From NCBI GenBank assembly GCA_034437215.1, contig DAOTVC010000036.1:1-46603 (forward strand): a stretch of 46,603 nucleotides of DNA. Reading direction: 5' to 3'. The DNA comes from DAOTVC01 sp034437215. GTDB lineage: Bacteria > Chloroflexota > Anaerolineae > B4-G1 > SLSP01. A program made the translations under genes and the position numbers. A model generated the notes under the pieces. The model did no database searches and was not told the origin of the DNA. It worked only from the letters and a program-made list of their open reading frames with translations. Shown here piece after piece: positions 31,491 through 39,287 of the stretch (the stretch's first letter is position 1; every line of letters starts with the position of its first letter).

Positions 31491-33158
31491 TCAGAAGAAG
31501 AGAGCCTCGTTGGGAATCTCCTTGGGAATGGTGAAGACGAAGGTTGCCCCCCCGTCTTTGGAGTCCTCCACCCAGATCTGGCCCCCGTGGGCCTCGACGG
31601 CGAGCCGGCAGAAGGTCAGGCCGATGCCCGCCCCCCGCGTTTGCTGACCGTCCTTGCCCCGTACGTAGAGATCGAAGATACGCTCCCGGTCCTCCGGCGG
31701 CACGCCCGGTCCGCTATCCTGGACGGTGAAGCGGAAGCTGTCGGAGCTGCAGGTGACCCGGAAGTCGATGGTGCCTTGGGCGGGGGAGAATTTGCTGGCG
31801 TTGTCCAGCAGGTTAATCACCACCCGGCGTACCAGGTCCAGATCCCCTTGCATGGCCGGCAGGGGCTCCTCCGGGAGATGAATGTGGAGGGATTGGCGGC
31901 GGTGCATCAGGGAGGGGCGGAGGATCTCTTCGACCTCCTGGGTCAACTCCTCGACGTCAATGACCGTCTGCGAGAGCCGGCTGTCTCCCGAGCGCAGGCG
32001 GGCCGTATCCAGGATGTTACCGATGAGGCGGTCCATCCGCCGGGCGTTGCGGGCGGCGATGTGGAGGATCTGGGCGATGGGCATCGTCGTATCCTTGTCC
32101 TCCCAGGCCGTTTCCACGAGGTTGAGGCTGCTGATGATGCTGCCCAGGGGATTCCGCAGATCGTGAACGATCATGTGCGAGAGCTGTTCGCGCATCTCCT
32201 CCAGGGCCGCCCGATCGGTGATATCGTGTCCCAGCCACTGGTAGGCCTCGAGGGAGCTGTAGTGGGTGAGGCGGGTCATGTGGACCTCCAGGGTGCGGGA
32301 CTCCTCGGGGGAGATGGGGATGGTCGTCTCGGTGGCGAAGCTGCGTTGATGCTGTAGTTTTTCGCGGATGTCGGCGAACTGCGCTAGGGTGAGCCCCAGA
32401 AGCGGGAGACAGGACCCTTCACCCTTGGCGGGGCAGTCAATGAGCTCCTGGGCTGCCTGGTTGGACTCCAAAAGGCGCCCCTCGGCATCCAGGATGATGA
32501 TGGGATCGATGTTGAGCTCGAAGAGGCGCTGGTAGCGCTCCTCGGTGCGGCTTACCTGCTCGAAGAGCTCGGCATTCCGAAGGGCGGAGGCTGCCAGGGC
32601 GGTGAGGGCGGCCATGACCTCCTCGTACTCCCGCAACTCCATGTCCTCAGAGGGATTGATCATCTCGATGACGGCCATCAGCCGACCGCTGTGTTGGACG
32701 GGTGCCGCGTAGATCGCCTGGGTCTTGAAGCCCGTCTGTGCGTCCACGCCACGGTACCAGCGTTCATCCTGACTGACGTCGGGGATCCACAGAGGGCGCC
32801 CGTGCTGGGCAACCCAGCCTACGATGCCCGTTCCGGGAGGCAGGCGAATCCCCCGGATCTTGGGATCTCCGTTGCTCGCGGCCGCCTTGAAGTGCAGGCT
32901 GCCATCCGTTTCTACCAATGCGACGGAGACGGCGTCGGGCTGGAAGTGCTGGCGCGCCAGGGCCAGGAGTTTTTGGAGAATCTCTTCTACGTGCAGAGTG
33001 GTGTTGAGGGTGCGCGCGGCGTGGAAGAGAAAGCTATAGTGCTTGACGGCGTTTGCCGAGTCCAGGGTCCGTGGCTCCACCGGTGCCAGGTAGGTCTCCT
33101 CCTGACCGGTCGTTTCCTCGCTGTGTTTGTTCATCGCCTCGTCTCGTTGCTCTGTCAA
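31491..33158 (-). CDS. GAF-PAS sensor histidine kinase
   Basis: 555 aa. Domains in order: GAF (about 45-195, PPGTGIVGWVAQHGRPLWI), PAS (about 205-315, RYQRLFELNIDPIIILD), HisKA with phospho-acceptor His332 in SHMIVHDLRNPLGSI, and HATPase_c with N-box RRVVINLLDNASKFS, G1 DSGPGVP and GAGIGLTFCRLAVEAHGG. No membrane segment, so it senses a cytoplasmic signal. No response regulator is adjacent. The start is a TTG at 33158 overlapping the stop of the dNK gene (TTGA), with GGAG 5 nt upstream. An ATG at 33134 is the alternative but has a weaker SD. Confidence 0.93.
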   Translation of the reverse strand: MTEQRDEAMNKHSEETTGQEETYLAPVEPRTLDSANAVKHYSFLFHAARTLNTTLHVEEILQKLLALARQHFQPDAVSVALVETDGSLHFKAAASNGDPKIRGIRLPPGTGIVGWVAQHGRPLWIPDVSQDERWYRGVDAQTGFKTQAIYAAPVQHSGRLMAVIEMINPSEDMELREYEEVMAALTALAASALRNAELFEQVSRTEERYQRLFELNIDPIIILDAEGRLLESNQAAQELIDCPAKGEGSCLPLLGLTLAQFADIREKLQHQRSFATETTIPISPEESRTLEVHMTRLTHYSSLEAYQWLGHDITDRAALEEMREQLSHMIVHDLRNPLGSIISSLNLVETAWEDKDTTMPIAQILHIAARNARRMDRLIGNILDTARLRSGDSRLSQTVIDVEELTQEVEEILRPSLMHRRQSLHIHLPEEPLPAMQGDLDLVRRVVINLLDNASKFSPAQGTIDFRVTCSSDSFRFTVQDSGPGVPPEDRERIFDLYVRGKDGQQTRGAGIGLTFCRLAVEAHGGQIWVEDSKDGGATFVFTIPKEIPNEALFF

Positions 33159-33799
33159 TCAAACTCCACGAGCTCTTTGCCCTGGAGACGCTCGAGGATG
33201 CGGCGGGTGATGAGCTCCAGATGCCCGTCGTTGGTCACGAAGTCCAGACGATCGGAGGGCACCGCCAGCACCGGGCAGAGGGCAAAGTTCTCGAACCAGG
33301 TTTCGTACAAGCGGCTGAGCCGGGAGAGGTAGTTCGCTTCCATCTGCTGCTCGTAGGAGCGCCCCCGATGGTGAATGCGCTGGAGGAGGGTGGGGACGGA
33401 GGCGCGCAGGTAGATCACCAGATCCGGCGGTGGGAGCACAGAGGTTACGGCTTGGTAGAGTGCGCGGTAGGTGTGGTAGTCGCGCTCCTCCAGCTTTCCG
33501 GTCTCGTAGAGATTCTGGGCGAAGATCTCCGCGTCCTCGTAGACGGTGCGATCCTGGATGACCGAGTGGGGGCGTTCGAGAAGCTGCCGATGATGCAGCA
33601 GCCGGCGCGCCATGAAGTAGACCTGGGAGTGGAAGCTCCACTTCTGCATGTCGTCGTAGAAGTCGGCCAGGTAGGGGTTGTCCGTCACACCCTCCAGGAA
33701 GGGCTCCCAACCCAACTGCTCGCTGATCAGGGAGGTCAGCGTGGACTTGCCGGCGCCGATATTCCCTGCGATGGCGATGAAGTACTTTTTTCTGTCCAT
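33155..33799 (-). CDS. Deoxynucleoside kinase (dGK/dAK-type)
   Basis: 214 aa, typical. P-loop AGNIGAGKST (11-20), the substrate-site Glu/Asp region (FLEGVTDNPYLADFYDD) and VIQDRTVYEDAEIFAQNL, the DLVIYLRAS core and the Arg-rich lid RGRSYEQQMEANYL are all present. It phosphorylates deoxynucleosides for salvage; base preference cannot be set from sequence by eye. It follows the paralogue at 33806 by 6 bp and is coupled to the histidine kinase downstream. Confidence 0.93.
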   Translation of the reverse strand: MDRKKYFIAIAGNIGAGKSTLTSLISEQLGWEPFLEGVTDNPYLADFYDDMQKWSFHSQVYFMARRLLHHRQLLERPHSVIQDRTVYEDAEIFAQNLYETGKLEERDYHTYRALYQAVTSVLPPPDLVIYLRASVPTLLQRIHHRGRSYEQQMEANYLSRLSRLYETWFENFALCPVLAVPSDRLDFVTNDGHLELITRRILERLQGKELVEFD

Positions 33800-33805
33800 G
33801 TAACC

Positions 33806-34702
33806 TCAGAGTTCGATTCCGGCGCGTCCCGCCAGAGATTGGAGAGCTTGAACCATCGCTTTGAGTGAAGAGGCCAGCTCACCGTTGGCGCCGTCAGGCC
33901 CCACGGGGCGCTGACGGGCGAGGGCTTCTCCCACCTCACCCACGGCGCGGGTCAGGGCCAAGAACTCCCCCAGCACCTGCCAGTTGTTGTCCAGAGAGGC
34001 AGGGGCGGAGGTGCTGCCCGGAAGCTGCCACCCGAAGGGGGAGGTCGGTGGCGTCTCCATGGAGAGCAGCGAGGGCTGATAAACCCCCTCGAGGGCAGCC
34101 CGTATCCGCTGCTCGATCTCATCGAGATCTGTTGGCCGGCGGACAAAATCCAGCTCATCGGTCTCGATGACGAGCCAGGAGGTGGTATCATAGTCCGCGA
34201 AGAGGGCTTCGTACGCCTGGCGCAGGGCTTCAATGTAGCTCGCCTCCATCTGCCGCTCGTAGGGCCGGTCGCGCATGGCGATGCGGCCCATCAAGGTAGC
34301 GGTCTCCGCGCGTAGATAGACGACCAGATCGGGTTGCACGATGTGCTCGGCGAGGGTCTTGTAGAGGCGTCCGTACATCGCCAGTTCGGCCCCTCCCAGA
34401 TTGAGGCGGGCAAAGAGGGGGTCCTTGGCGAAGAAGTAGTCTGATAGGAAGGGCCGGTGCCGGTGGGCGGAGGCGATGGCCTGCTGTTGGCGATAGCGGC
34501 TCAACAGAAAGAAGATTTGGGTTTGAAAGGCGTAGCGGGCGCGGTCGCTGTAGAAGTCCGACAGAAAGGGGTTCTCCTCAAAGGCCTCCAGGAGAAGTTC
34601 GGCTTCAAAGCGCGGGCGTAACAACCGAGCCAGGGTCGTCTTGCCCACGCCGATCACGCCCTCGAAAGCGATGTAGGGATGTGTGACGGCTCTCTCTCTC
34701 AA
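33806..34702 (-). CDS. Deoxynucleoside kinase-like protein with C-terminal extension
   Basis: 298 aa from a TTG at 34702, chosen because GGAGG lies 5 nt upstream; a GTG at 34789 is in frame but has no SD and would add a tail unlike the family. The core has P-loop GVIGVGKTT, FEENPFLSDFYSD, DLVVYLRAET and the lid RPYERQMEASYIEAL. It shares these with the next gene, so the pair probably forms the two unlike subunits of a deoxynucleoside kinase, as known for some Firmicutes dGK/dAK pairs. After about residue 200 there is an extra segment of about 90 residues (Pro-rich, then helical) not needed for the kinase fold. Confidence 0.88.
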   Translation of the reverse strand: MRERAVTHPYIAFEGVIGVGKTTLARLLRPRFEAELLLEAFEENPFLSDFYSDRARYAFQTQIFFLLSRYRQQQAIASAHRHRPFLSDYFFAKDPLFARLNLGGAELAMYGRLYKTLAEHIVQPDLVVYLRAETATLMGRIAMRDRPYERQMEASYIEALRQAYEALFADYDTTSWLVIETDELDFVRRPTDLDEIEQRIRAALEGVYQPSLLSMETPPTSPFGWQLPGSTSAPASLDNNWQVLGEFLALTRAVGEVGEALARQRPVGPDGANGELASSLKAMVQALQSLAGRAGIEL

Positions 34703-34969
34703 TCCGTCCTCCGTGAAGCTATGACGAGGATGAATGTCTGCAAAGGGATAACTTCCGACGACGCTCTGGTCTGTGATGGCCCTTTCCACTCCGGGATCGG
34801 CGCCTCATGCGCTTCAGGCAGGAAGTTACCTGTTGAACAGTCCCTTATGATGGTAGTTACGGTCCTCGTTGCTATAAAGGTTTACAAAGGCGTATGGTTT
34901 GGTCAGTAAAAGGATACCCGCAGAGGATGGAAAAGTCAAGATGAGGCGATGCGGATGCGACGATCGAGT
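34703..34969. other. Divergent spacer without a supported gene
   Basis: This lies between the dNK operon (minus) and the OsmC promoter (plus). It is moderately AT-rich near 34850-34910. Several weak -10-like hexamers (TATAAA, TATAGC) occur, but none pairs with a convincing -35 for the minus-strand operon. Confidence 0.3.
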
Positions 34970-34997
34970 TTGCGCCCCACTGGGGCTCGTCTATAAT
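34970..34997 (+). promoter_or_regulatory. Promoter of the first OsmC gene
   Basis: Perfect TATAAT (34992-34997) with a weak -35 TTGCGC 16 nt upstream, about 48 nt before the ATG at 35045. Confidence 0.5.
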
Positions 34998-35044
34998 GAA
35001 TATGATGTGATTCTTGTATAAAATCTAGCTGAAGGAGACATTGA

Positions 35045-35467
35045 ATGGCCAAAATCACCACGTACTATAAGGGCGACATGCTCTTCGAGAGCAAGATCGG
35101 CAAGCACAGTGTTGTGACAGACGTTCCGGAGAGCATGGGGGGTAAGGATCGGGCTCCCATGCCGCCGCAGCTCTTCATCGCTTCGCTGGGCACCTGTGTG
35201 GGCGCGCTCGTCGCCGAATACTGTCAGAAGGTCGGGATCAGCACCGAGGAGATGACGGTGGACGTGACCTTCGACAAGGCGGAGAAACCTACCCGCCTGA
35301 CCAATGTGAAGGTCACGGTCAACCTGCCTCACGGGGATTGCTCGCGCCGGCTGGAGGCCATCGAGCGGGTCGCCAAACACTGCCCCGTCCACGAGACCAT
35401 CGAGACGATGGAGGGTGTCGACATTGAGATTCTGGGACAGGGGCAGTGCGTCCTGGAAAGTAAGTAG
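35045..35467 (+). CDS. OsmC family peroxiredoxin-like protein
   Basis: 140 aa. It has the OsmC fold pattern with two reactive Cys: the first in PPQLFIASLGTCVGALVAEY, the second in VAKHCPVHETIE. Family members reduce organic hydroperoxides with a dihydrolipoyl or small-thiol donor; many remain untested. SD AAGGAG 8 nt before the ATG. It is a single-gene unit closed by a hairpin at 35546, opening the thiol-redox island. A second, more distant OsmC is at 38164. Confidence 0.92.
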   Translation: MAKITTYYKGDMLFESKIGKHSVVTDVPESMGGKDRAPMPPQLFIASLGTCVGALVAEYCQKVGISTEEMTVDVTFDKAEKPTRLTNVKVTVNLPHGDCSRRLEAIERVAKHCPVHETIETMEGVDIEILGQGQCVLESK

Positions 35468-35545
35468 GCGCAGGGAGAGCTCTTCCTGGTTGCGGAAGCG
35501 CCATCGTCTCCGGCTGGTCGACTGTGCCGGGTGGCGTTGAAGCTT

Positions 35546-35573
35546 GAGAGGGACGTGTCATCACGTCCCTCTC
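35546..35573 (+). terminator. Hairpin terminator after osmC-like gene
   Basis: A perfect 12-bp stem GAGAGGGACGTG / CACGTCCCTCTC with a TCAT loop. No long T-run follows, so termination may be partial. It lies about 80 bp after the OsmC stop. Confidence 0.6.
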
Positions 35574-35610
35574 TCCATGGATGCAAGAAAAGCACGTCTC
35601 TCTAATTTAC

Positions 35611-35638
35611 TTGACACCTTTATTAAATATGTTATACT
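35611..35638 (+). promoter_or_regulatory. Strong promoter of the thiol-redox operon
   Basis: TTGACA (6 of 6), 16-nt spacer, TATACT (5 of 6), in AT-rich DNA. Predicted start near 35645, about 190 nt upstream of the disulfide oxidoreductase ATG. Confidence 0.7.
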
Positions 35639-35644
35639 TCTAGT

Positions 35645-35836
35645 TAAATGAGGTGGCGTATCCAACATCGGCGGGCGCGTCAGCGTATCACTTCTCGCTC
35701 CTGCGATCGACCCACTGAAAGCGAGAGTTTGTCTGAGGTCGGAGAACCTCAACCACTCCCGGAAGTTCAACTTGAGATGTGGAGGCGAGAAAGTGTCTCT
35801 TGACAGCCCCATATCATCCAAAAGGAGGTACCATCT
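35645..35836 (+). promoter_or_regulatory. Long structured 5' leader of the thiol-redox operon
   Basis: About 190 nt of leader without a supported ORF. CACTTCTCGC (35689-35698) can pair with GCGAGaAAGTG (35785-35795, one bulged A). The stem encloses an inner TGAGGT/ACCTCA hairpin (35734-35751) and a CCAC/GTGG pairing. The SD (aaaggagg) follows about 25 nt after the closing stem. It could be a regulatory RNA, but no known riboswitch class was recognised. Confidence 0.45.
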
Positions 35837-36481
35837 ATGGCGTTACTGAATGACGACATCCGTAGTCAGGTAAAGGAGATGTTGACCGATCTGCCCCACG
35901 ACGTACGTCTCCTGGTCTTCACCAAGCCCGAGGGCTGCCCCTACTGCTCCATCGTCCAGGAGTTGATGGAGGAGATTGCTGAGGCTTCGGACAGGGTCTC
36001 TGTGGAGACCTACGACATCACGGAGGATACGGAAGAGGCTGAAACCTACAGCGTCACGAGAGCCCCGGCTATTGCTATTGTCGGCGAGCGGGACTATGGT
36101 CTGCGCTTCTTCGGCATTCCGGCCAATTACGAGTTCTCGACGCTGTTACACGGGATCCAGGTAGCGGGGCAGGGGGCCTCGGCGGATCTGGATAACGCGA
36201 CCAAGTCCTACCTCAGCACCATCGATCAGCCGGTTCACTATCAGGTCTTTGTGACCCCCACGTGCCCCTACTGCCCGGGTGCCGCCGTACTGGCCTACGA
36301 CATGGCGGTCGAGAGTGAGTGGGTGCGGAGCGACGTGATCGAAGCCTCGGAGTTCCAGGAGTTGGCCGGCAAGTACGAGGTTCGGGGTGTCCCCCTCAAC
36401 GTCATCAATGATACGCAGCGCCAGGAGGGCCGAGCACCTGCCAATATGATCGTCGAGAAGATCAAGGCTGCTCTTTCCTGA
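35837..36481 (+). CDS. Two-domain protein disulfide oxidoreductase (PDO / glutaredoxin-like)
   Basis: 214 aa made of two thioredoxin folds. Each has a CPYC active site (residues 34-37 and 143-146) and a cis-Pro segment (TRAPAIAI; VRGVPLNVI). This is the plan of PDO proteins known mainly from thermophilic archaea and bacteria, where they act in cytoplasmic disulfide chemistry with a TrxB-like partner. CPYC sites resemble glutaredoxin. The trxB-like gene follows 119 bp downstream, so the two are probably redox partners. SD aaaggaggtacc is excellent. Confidence 0.9.
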   Translation: MALLNDDIRSQVKEMLTDLPHDVRLLVFTKPEGCPYCSIVQELMEEIAEASDRVSVETYDITEDTEEAETYSVTRAPAIAIVGERDYGLRFFGIPANYEFSTLLHGIQVAGQGASADLDNATKSYLSTIDQPVHYQVFVTPTCPYCPGAAVLAYDMAVESEWVRSDVIEASEFQELAGKYEVRGVPLNVINDTQRQEGRAPANMIVEKIKAALS

Positions 36482-36500
36482 CTCGAACGTTGTGGAGTTA

Positions 36501-36563
36501 TCTGTGCCTCGGACACAGAGTCACCAGGAGGTCATGTAGGCTCGGCAAAGCTGCCGGGCCTAC
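36501..36563 (+). other. Two hairpins between PDO and trxB-like genes
   Basis: TCTGTG/CACAGA (36501-36519) and a stronger stem, GTAGGC-CGGCA / TGCCG-GCCTAC with an AAGC loop (36536-36563). Neither has a T-run. They may be RNA-processing or stability elements that tune the ratio of the two proteins. Confidence 0.5.
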
Positions 36564-36600
36564 ATTCTCGTAGTCTACTCAACGGGAGGTAAGTGGAAGC

Positions 36601-37608
36601 ATGTTTGAGTTTAAGGTGGGAGGAGCCGAGGGCTCCAAGGAGGCCAGCGGCAGTCAGTACGATCTGGTTATTATCGGTTCCGGAGCGGCAGGGCTGACCG
36701 CCGCCATCTACGCTGCACGCGATGGTATTAAGACGTTGGTGCTGGACAAATCTTCGGCAGGGGGATTGGCGGCGACGACGGAGACCATCGAGAACTATCC
36801 GGGCTTTCCCGACGGCATCTCCGGTCCGGAGTTGATGGATCGCTTTCAGACCCAGGCGGAGCGCTTCGGGGCCGAGATGGTCGAGTTTGAGGAGGTCTCC
36901 CAGGTCGAACCCGTGGAGAAGGGACAGCTTCGGGTTCACACCGACGGAGAGATTTACGATGCGAAGCTGGTGATCGTGGCGACCGGCAGCCATCCCAAGA
37001 AGCTCAACGTCCCCGGTGAGGAGGAGCTCTTCGGGCGCGGGCTCTCCTACTGCGCTACCTGCGACGGCCCCCTCTTCAAGGACAAGGACATCGTGGTCAT
37101 CGGCGCCGGGAACTCCGGCCTGCAGGAAGGGCTGAGCCTTCTGGAGTATGCCAAGAGTGTGTCCTTTATTGAGTTCCTGCCCTACTCACCGGCCGAGAAG
37201 ATCCTGCAGGAGCGGGCGATGAAACACGAACGGGCGACCTTTCACTTCAACCAGCAGGTGACGGAGATCGAAGGGGATCAGCAGGTTACCGGGGTGGTGA
37301 TGAAGGATCGCACCACCGGGGAGGTCAAGCGCATGGCTGCCGAGGGGGTCTTCATCTACGTGGGCTACAACCCCGACACGGAGTTCGTCGAGGATCTCGT
37401 GGAGACCAATCGCTTCGGCTACATCGTGACCGATGAGAAGATGCGCACCGGTGTCGAGGGCCTCCTCGCCATCGGCGACGTGCGGGCCAACAACGTGGCC
37501 CAGATCACCGTAGCCGCGGGGGATGGGACCAAAGCGGCCCTCTACGCCCGCGAATATCTGGCCGAGTTGGCCGAGGAGGAACGTTATCATGGCGCAAAAT
37601 ATCAGTAG
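36601..37608 (+). CDS. TrxB-like FAD flavoprotein disulfide reductase lacking the NADPH motif
   Basis: 335 aa. FAD-binding IIGSGAAGLTAAIYAARDG, redox motif CATC at 151-154 followed by DG, and the final GLLAIGDVRANNVAQITVAAGDG match thioredoxin reductase. The second dinucleotide site has VVIGAGNSGLQEG, but the HRRxxxR loop that holds the NADPH 2'-phosphate is replaced by EFLPYSP (191-197), although the following AEKIL is kept. The enzyme therefore probably does not use NADPH; NADH, ferredoxin or another donor is possible. Its likely substrate is the PDO encoded just upstream. The 3' end overlaps the next gene by 20 bp. Confidence 0.9.
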   Translation: MFEFKVGGAEGSKEASGSQYDLVIIGSGAAGLTAAIYAARDGIKTLVLDKSSAGGLAATTETIENYPGFPDGISGPELMDRFQTQAERFGAEMVEFEEVSQVEPVEKGQLRVHTDGEIYDAKLVIVATGSHPKKLNVPGEEELFGRGLSYCATCDGPLFKDKDIVVIGAGNSGLQEGLSLLEYAKSVSFIEFLPYSPAEKILQERAMKHERATFHFNQQVTEIEGDQQVTGVVMKDRTTGEVKRMAAEGVFIYVGYNPDTEFVEDLVETNRFGYIVTDEKMRTGVEGLLAIGDVRANNVAQITVAAGDGTKAALYAREYLAELAEEERYHGAKYQ

Positions 37609-37807
37609 CTTCGAGCGCGTTCTGCGCGTCATTCTGGGCATCTATGCTATGCTCCTGGGCTTCTTATTCATCCAGGGGGTGGTAGGGATCATCGTGGGCA
37701 TCCTGGGCATCGTCTCCTTCCTCACGGGCGCTACGGGCTTCTGTGGCCTCTACGCCCTTCTGGGGAAAGAGGCGCCTGAGCCCGCCGTGGACGAGGAGGG
37801 GCGCTGA
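37589..37807 (+). CDS. DUF2892 (YgaP-type) small membrane protein
   Basis: 72 aa from ATG 37589; SD gaggagga lies inside the end of the trxB-like gene. The pattern SSFERVLRVILGIYAMLLG with two transmembrane helices, then TGATGFCGLYALLGKEAPE, matches DUF2892, the membrane part of the YgaP rhodanese. The Cys in FCGLYALLG is conserved in the family. A sulfur-related role is inferred from YgaP; no rhodanese domain is present here. Confidence 0.85.
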   Translation: MAQNISSFERVLRVILGIYAMLLGFLFIQGVVGIIVGILGIVSFLTGATGFCGLYALLGKEAPEPAVDEEGR

Positions 37808-37808
37808 G

Positions 37809-38141
37809 ATGTGGGCCAAACGCGCAGGAGAGGTCGCCCTCGATAAGGTCGAAGAGGGGATCGGAATTCGGTGGTTGATCGGCGCAGACGACGGGGCGCC
37901 CAACTTCGCCATGCGGGTCATCGAGATCGAACCCGGGGTGGTCTTCGAACCTCATCACCATCCTTACGAGCACGAGATCTACGTTCTCGCAGGGGAGGGG
38001 ATCGTGAACGGGCCTGGCGGTGAAGTCGAGATGAAACCCAACACCGCCCTCTTCGTCCCCGCCGACGAGCTCCACGGTTACCGAAACACGGGCGATGAGA
38101 CGTTGACGTTCATCTGCGTCATCCCGCTTCAAGAAGCTTAG
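37809..38141 (+). CDS. Cupin-domain protein
   Basis: 110 aa. Cupin motif 1 IEPGVVFEPHHHPYEHEIYVLAGEG supplies three His and a Glu for metal binding (shown as key residues: His in PHHHP, Glu in YEHE). Motif 2 is near PADELHGYRNTGD. A single-domain cupin may be a dioxygenase, an isomerase or a metal/ligand sensor. It starts 1 bp after the DUF2892 stop, with SD in gaggagggg. Function within the redox island is not clear. Confidence 0.88.
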   Translation: MWAKRAGEVALDKVEEGIGIRWLIGADDGAPNFAMRVIEIEPGVVFEPHHHPYEHEIYVLAGEGIVNGPGGEVEMKPNTALFVPADELHGYRNTGDETLTFICVIPLQEA

Positions 38142-38163
38142 CAACTCTCAAGGAGGTCATGAG

Positions 38164-38634
38164 ATGGCAGAGGGTGTAAAGAAGGTGAGTCTTACCTGGA
38201 CGGGGCCCGGGCTGCGCATGGTAGGGACGGTGGCCGGGGGTCCCGCTGTTGTCGTGGACTCTTCGCAGGAGGGGCTGGGGACCCACTCGGGTCCCGCCCC
38301 CATGGAGTTGGTGCTCCTCGGCTTGGGAGGGTGCACGGGGATGGACGTCTTCTCCATTCTTACCAAGAAGCGCCAACCGGTGACGGGCTACGAAGTGCGC
38401 CTGGAGGGCGAGCGCGCCGCATCCCATCCTAAGAAGTACACCAAGATCCAGATCGAATACGTCATCTACGGCAAGGATATCGACGTCAAGGCGGTGGAGC
38501 GGGCCATCGAGCTCTCCGAGACGAAGTACTGCTCGGTGCACGCGATGCTGCGGGAGAGCGTCGAGATCGAAACGGGCTATCGGATCGTCGAGGAGCAGCC
38601 CACGCCCTACGAACCAGGGGAGGCTCCCGAGTAG
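38164..38634 (+). CDS. Second OsmC family protein
   Basis: 156 aa. OsmC pattern with the first Cys in ELVLLGLGGCTGMDVFSIL and the second in TKYCSVHAMLRES. It begins with LTWTGPGLRMVGTVAGGPAVVV, matching the YhfA-like branch more than the first OsmC at 35045. Likely a thiol-dependent peroxidase or a redox-active ligand-binding protein. SD aaggagg. It is the last gene before the terminator at 38652. Confidence 0.9.
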   Translation: MAEGVKKVSLTWTGPGLRMVGTVAGGPAVVVDSSQEGLGTHSGPAPMELVLLGLGGCTGMDVFSILTKKRQPVTGYEVRLEGERAASHPKKYTKIQIEYVIYGKDIDVKAVERAIELSETKYCSVHAMLRESVEIETGYRIVEEQPTPYEPGEAPE

Positions 38635-38651
38635 AGGGCTGGGACTGTCGT

Positions 38652-38688
38652 GACCCGTCGGGCTCGGGTTCGACGGGTCTTCTATTGT
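38652..38688 (+). terminator. Intrinsic terminator of the thiol-redox operon
   Basis: GACCCGTCG / CGACGGGTC stem (9 bp, 10-nt loop) followed by ttctattgt. It lies 18 bp after the second OsmC stop and before the TlpA gene start. Confidence 0.7.
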
Positions 38689-38709
38689 ATGGAACGAGGA
38701 TTATCAAAC

Positions 38710-39285
38710 GTGAACCTTCAATATCGTTGGACCCTGGGTTTGCTGATCTTGGTCGGACTGTCGGTCGTCGGCTGCAATCGTCCGGCGACACTCGCTGAGA
38801 CGGAAGGAGCCGTTCCCACCGCGGTGACGGTAGAAGAAGAGGGTCATCTGTCCGATCCCTCGAGTGAGCGTCCCCCGGCCCCTGACTTCACGCTGGAGAC
38901 GCTCGCCGGCGAGACGGTGCAGCTGCAGGACTACGCCGGGGAGATTATGCTGCTCAACTTCTGGGCCTCCTGGTGTCCGCCCTGCAAGGCCGAGATGCCC
39001 GATATGCAGCGCTACTACGAGGCGTATCGGGATGAAGGTTTCGTCATCCTGGGCATCAACGCCGGAGAAGAGCAGGGCACGGTGGAGAACTTCGTGGCGG
39101 ATTATGACATCACCTTTCCCGTCGCCATCGACAGCACCCAACAGGTGATGGGGGAGTACGGGGTGACGGGTCTGCCCTCTTCTTTCTTCGTGGACCGCGA
39201 GGGCCGGATTCTGGGCTACTGGCCCGGGGTGCTGACCTTTGATATGCTGGAGGAGCGCCTCACCCCCATCCTGGAGACGGAGTAG
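38710..39285 (+). CDS. TlpA/ResA-like thioredoxin lipoprotein
   Basis: 191 aa from GTG 38710, with GAGGA upstream; an ATG at 38689 would add 7 residues but lies directly against the terminator. The N terminus MNLQYRW followed by LLILVGLSVVGC is a lipoprotein signal with Cys22. After a flexible acidic spacer comes a TlpA-type thioredoxin fold: PAPDFTLETLAGE, WASWCPPCKAEMP (Cys89 and Cys92), GINAGEE, cis-Pro in VTGLPSSFFVDREG. It should reduce disulfides outside the membrane, for example in cytochrome c or other exported proteins. No CcdA-like electron supplier is in the window. Confidence 0.93.
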   Translation: MNLQYRWTLGLLILVGLSVVGCNRPATLAETEGAVPTAVTVEEEGHLSDPSSERPPAPDFTLETLAGETVQLQDYAGEIMLLNFWASWCPPCKAEMPDMQRYYEAYRDEGFVILGINAGEEQGTVENFVADYDITFPVAIDSTQQVMGEYGVTGLPSSFFVDREGRILGYWPGVLTFDMLEERLTPILETE

Positions 39286-39287
39286 AC

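Noticed and set aside
33806..34789. GTG start at 34789 for the long deoxynucleoside kinase
   Set aside because: No SD and an unlike-family tail; TTG 34702 has GGAGG at 5 nt.
35561..35821. 86-codon minus-strand ORF opposite the thiol-operon leader
   Set aside because: Covers a strong plus-strand promoter and a terminator, lacks an SD and shows no domain.
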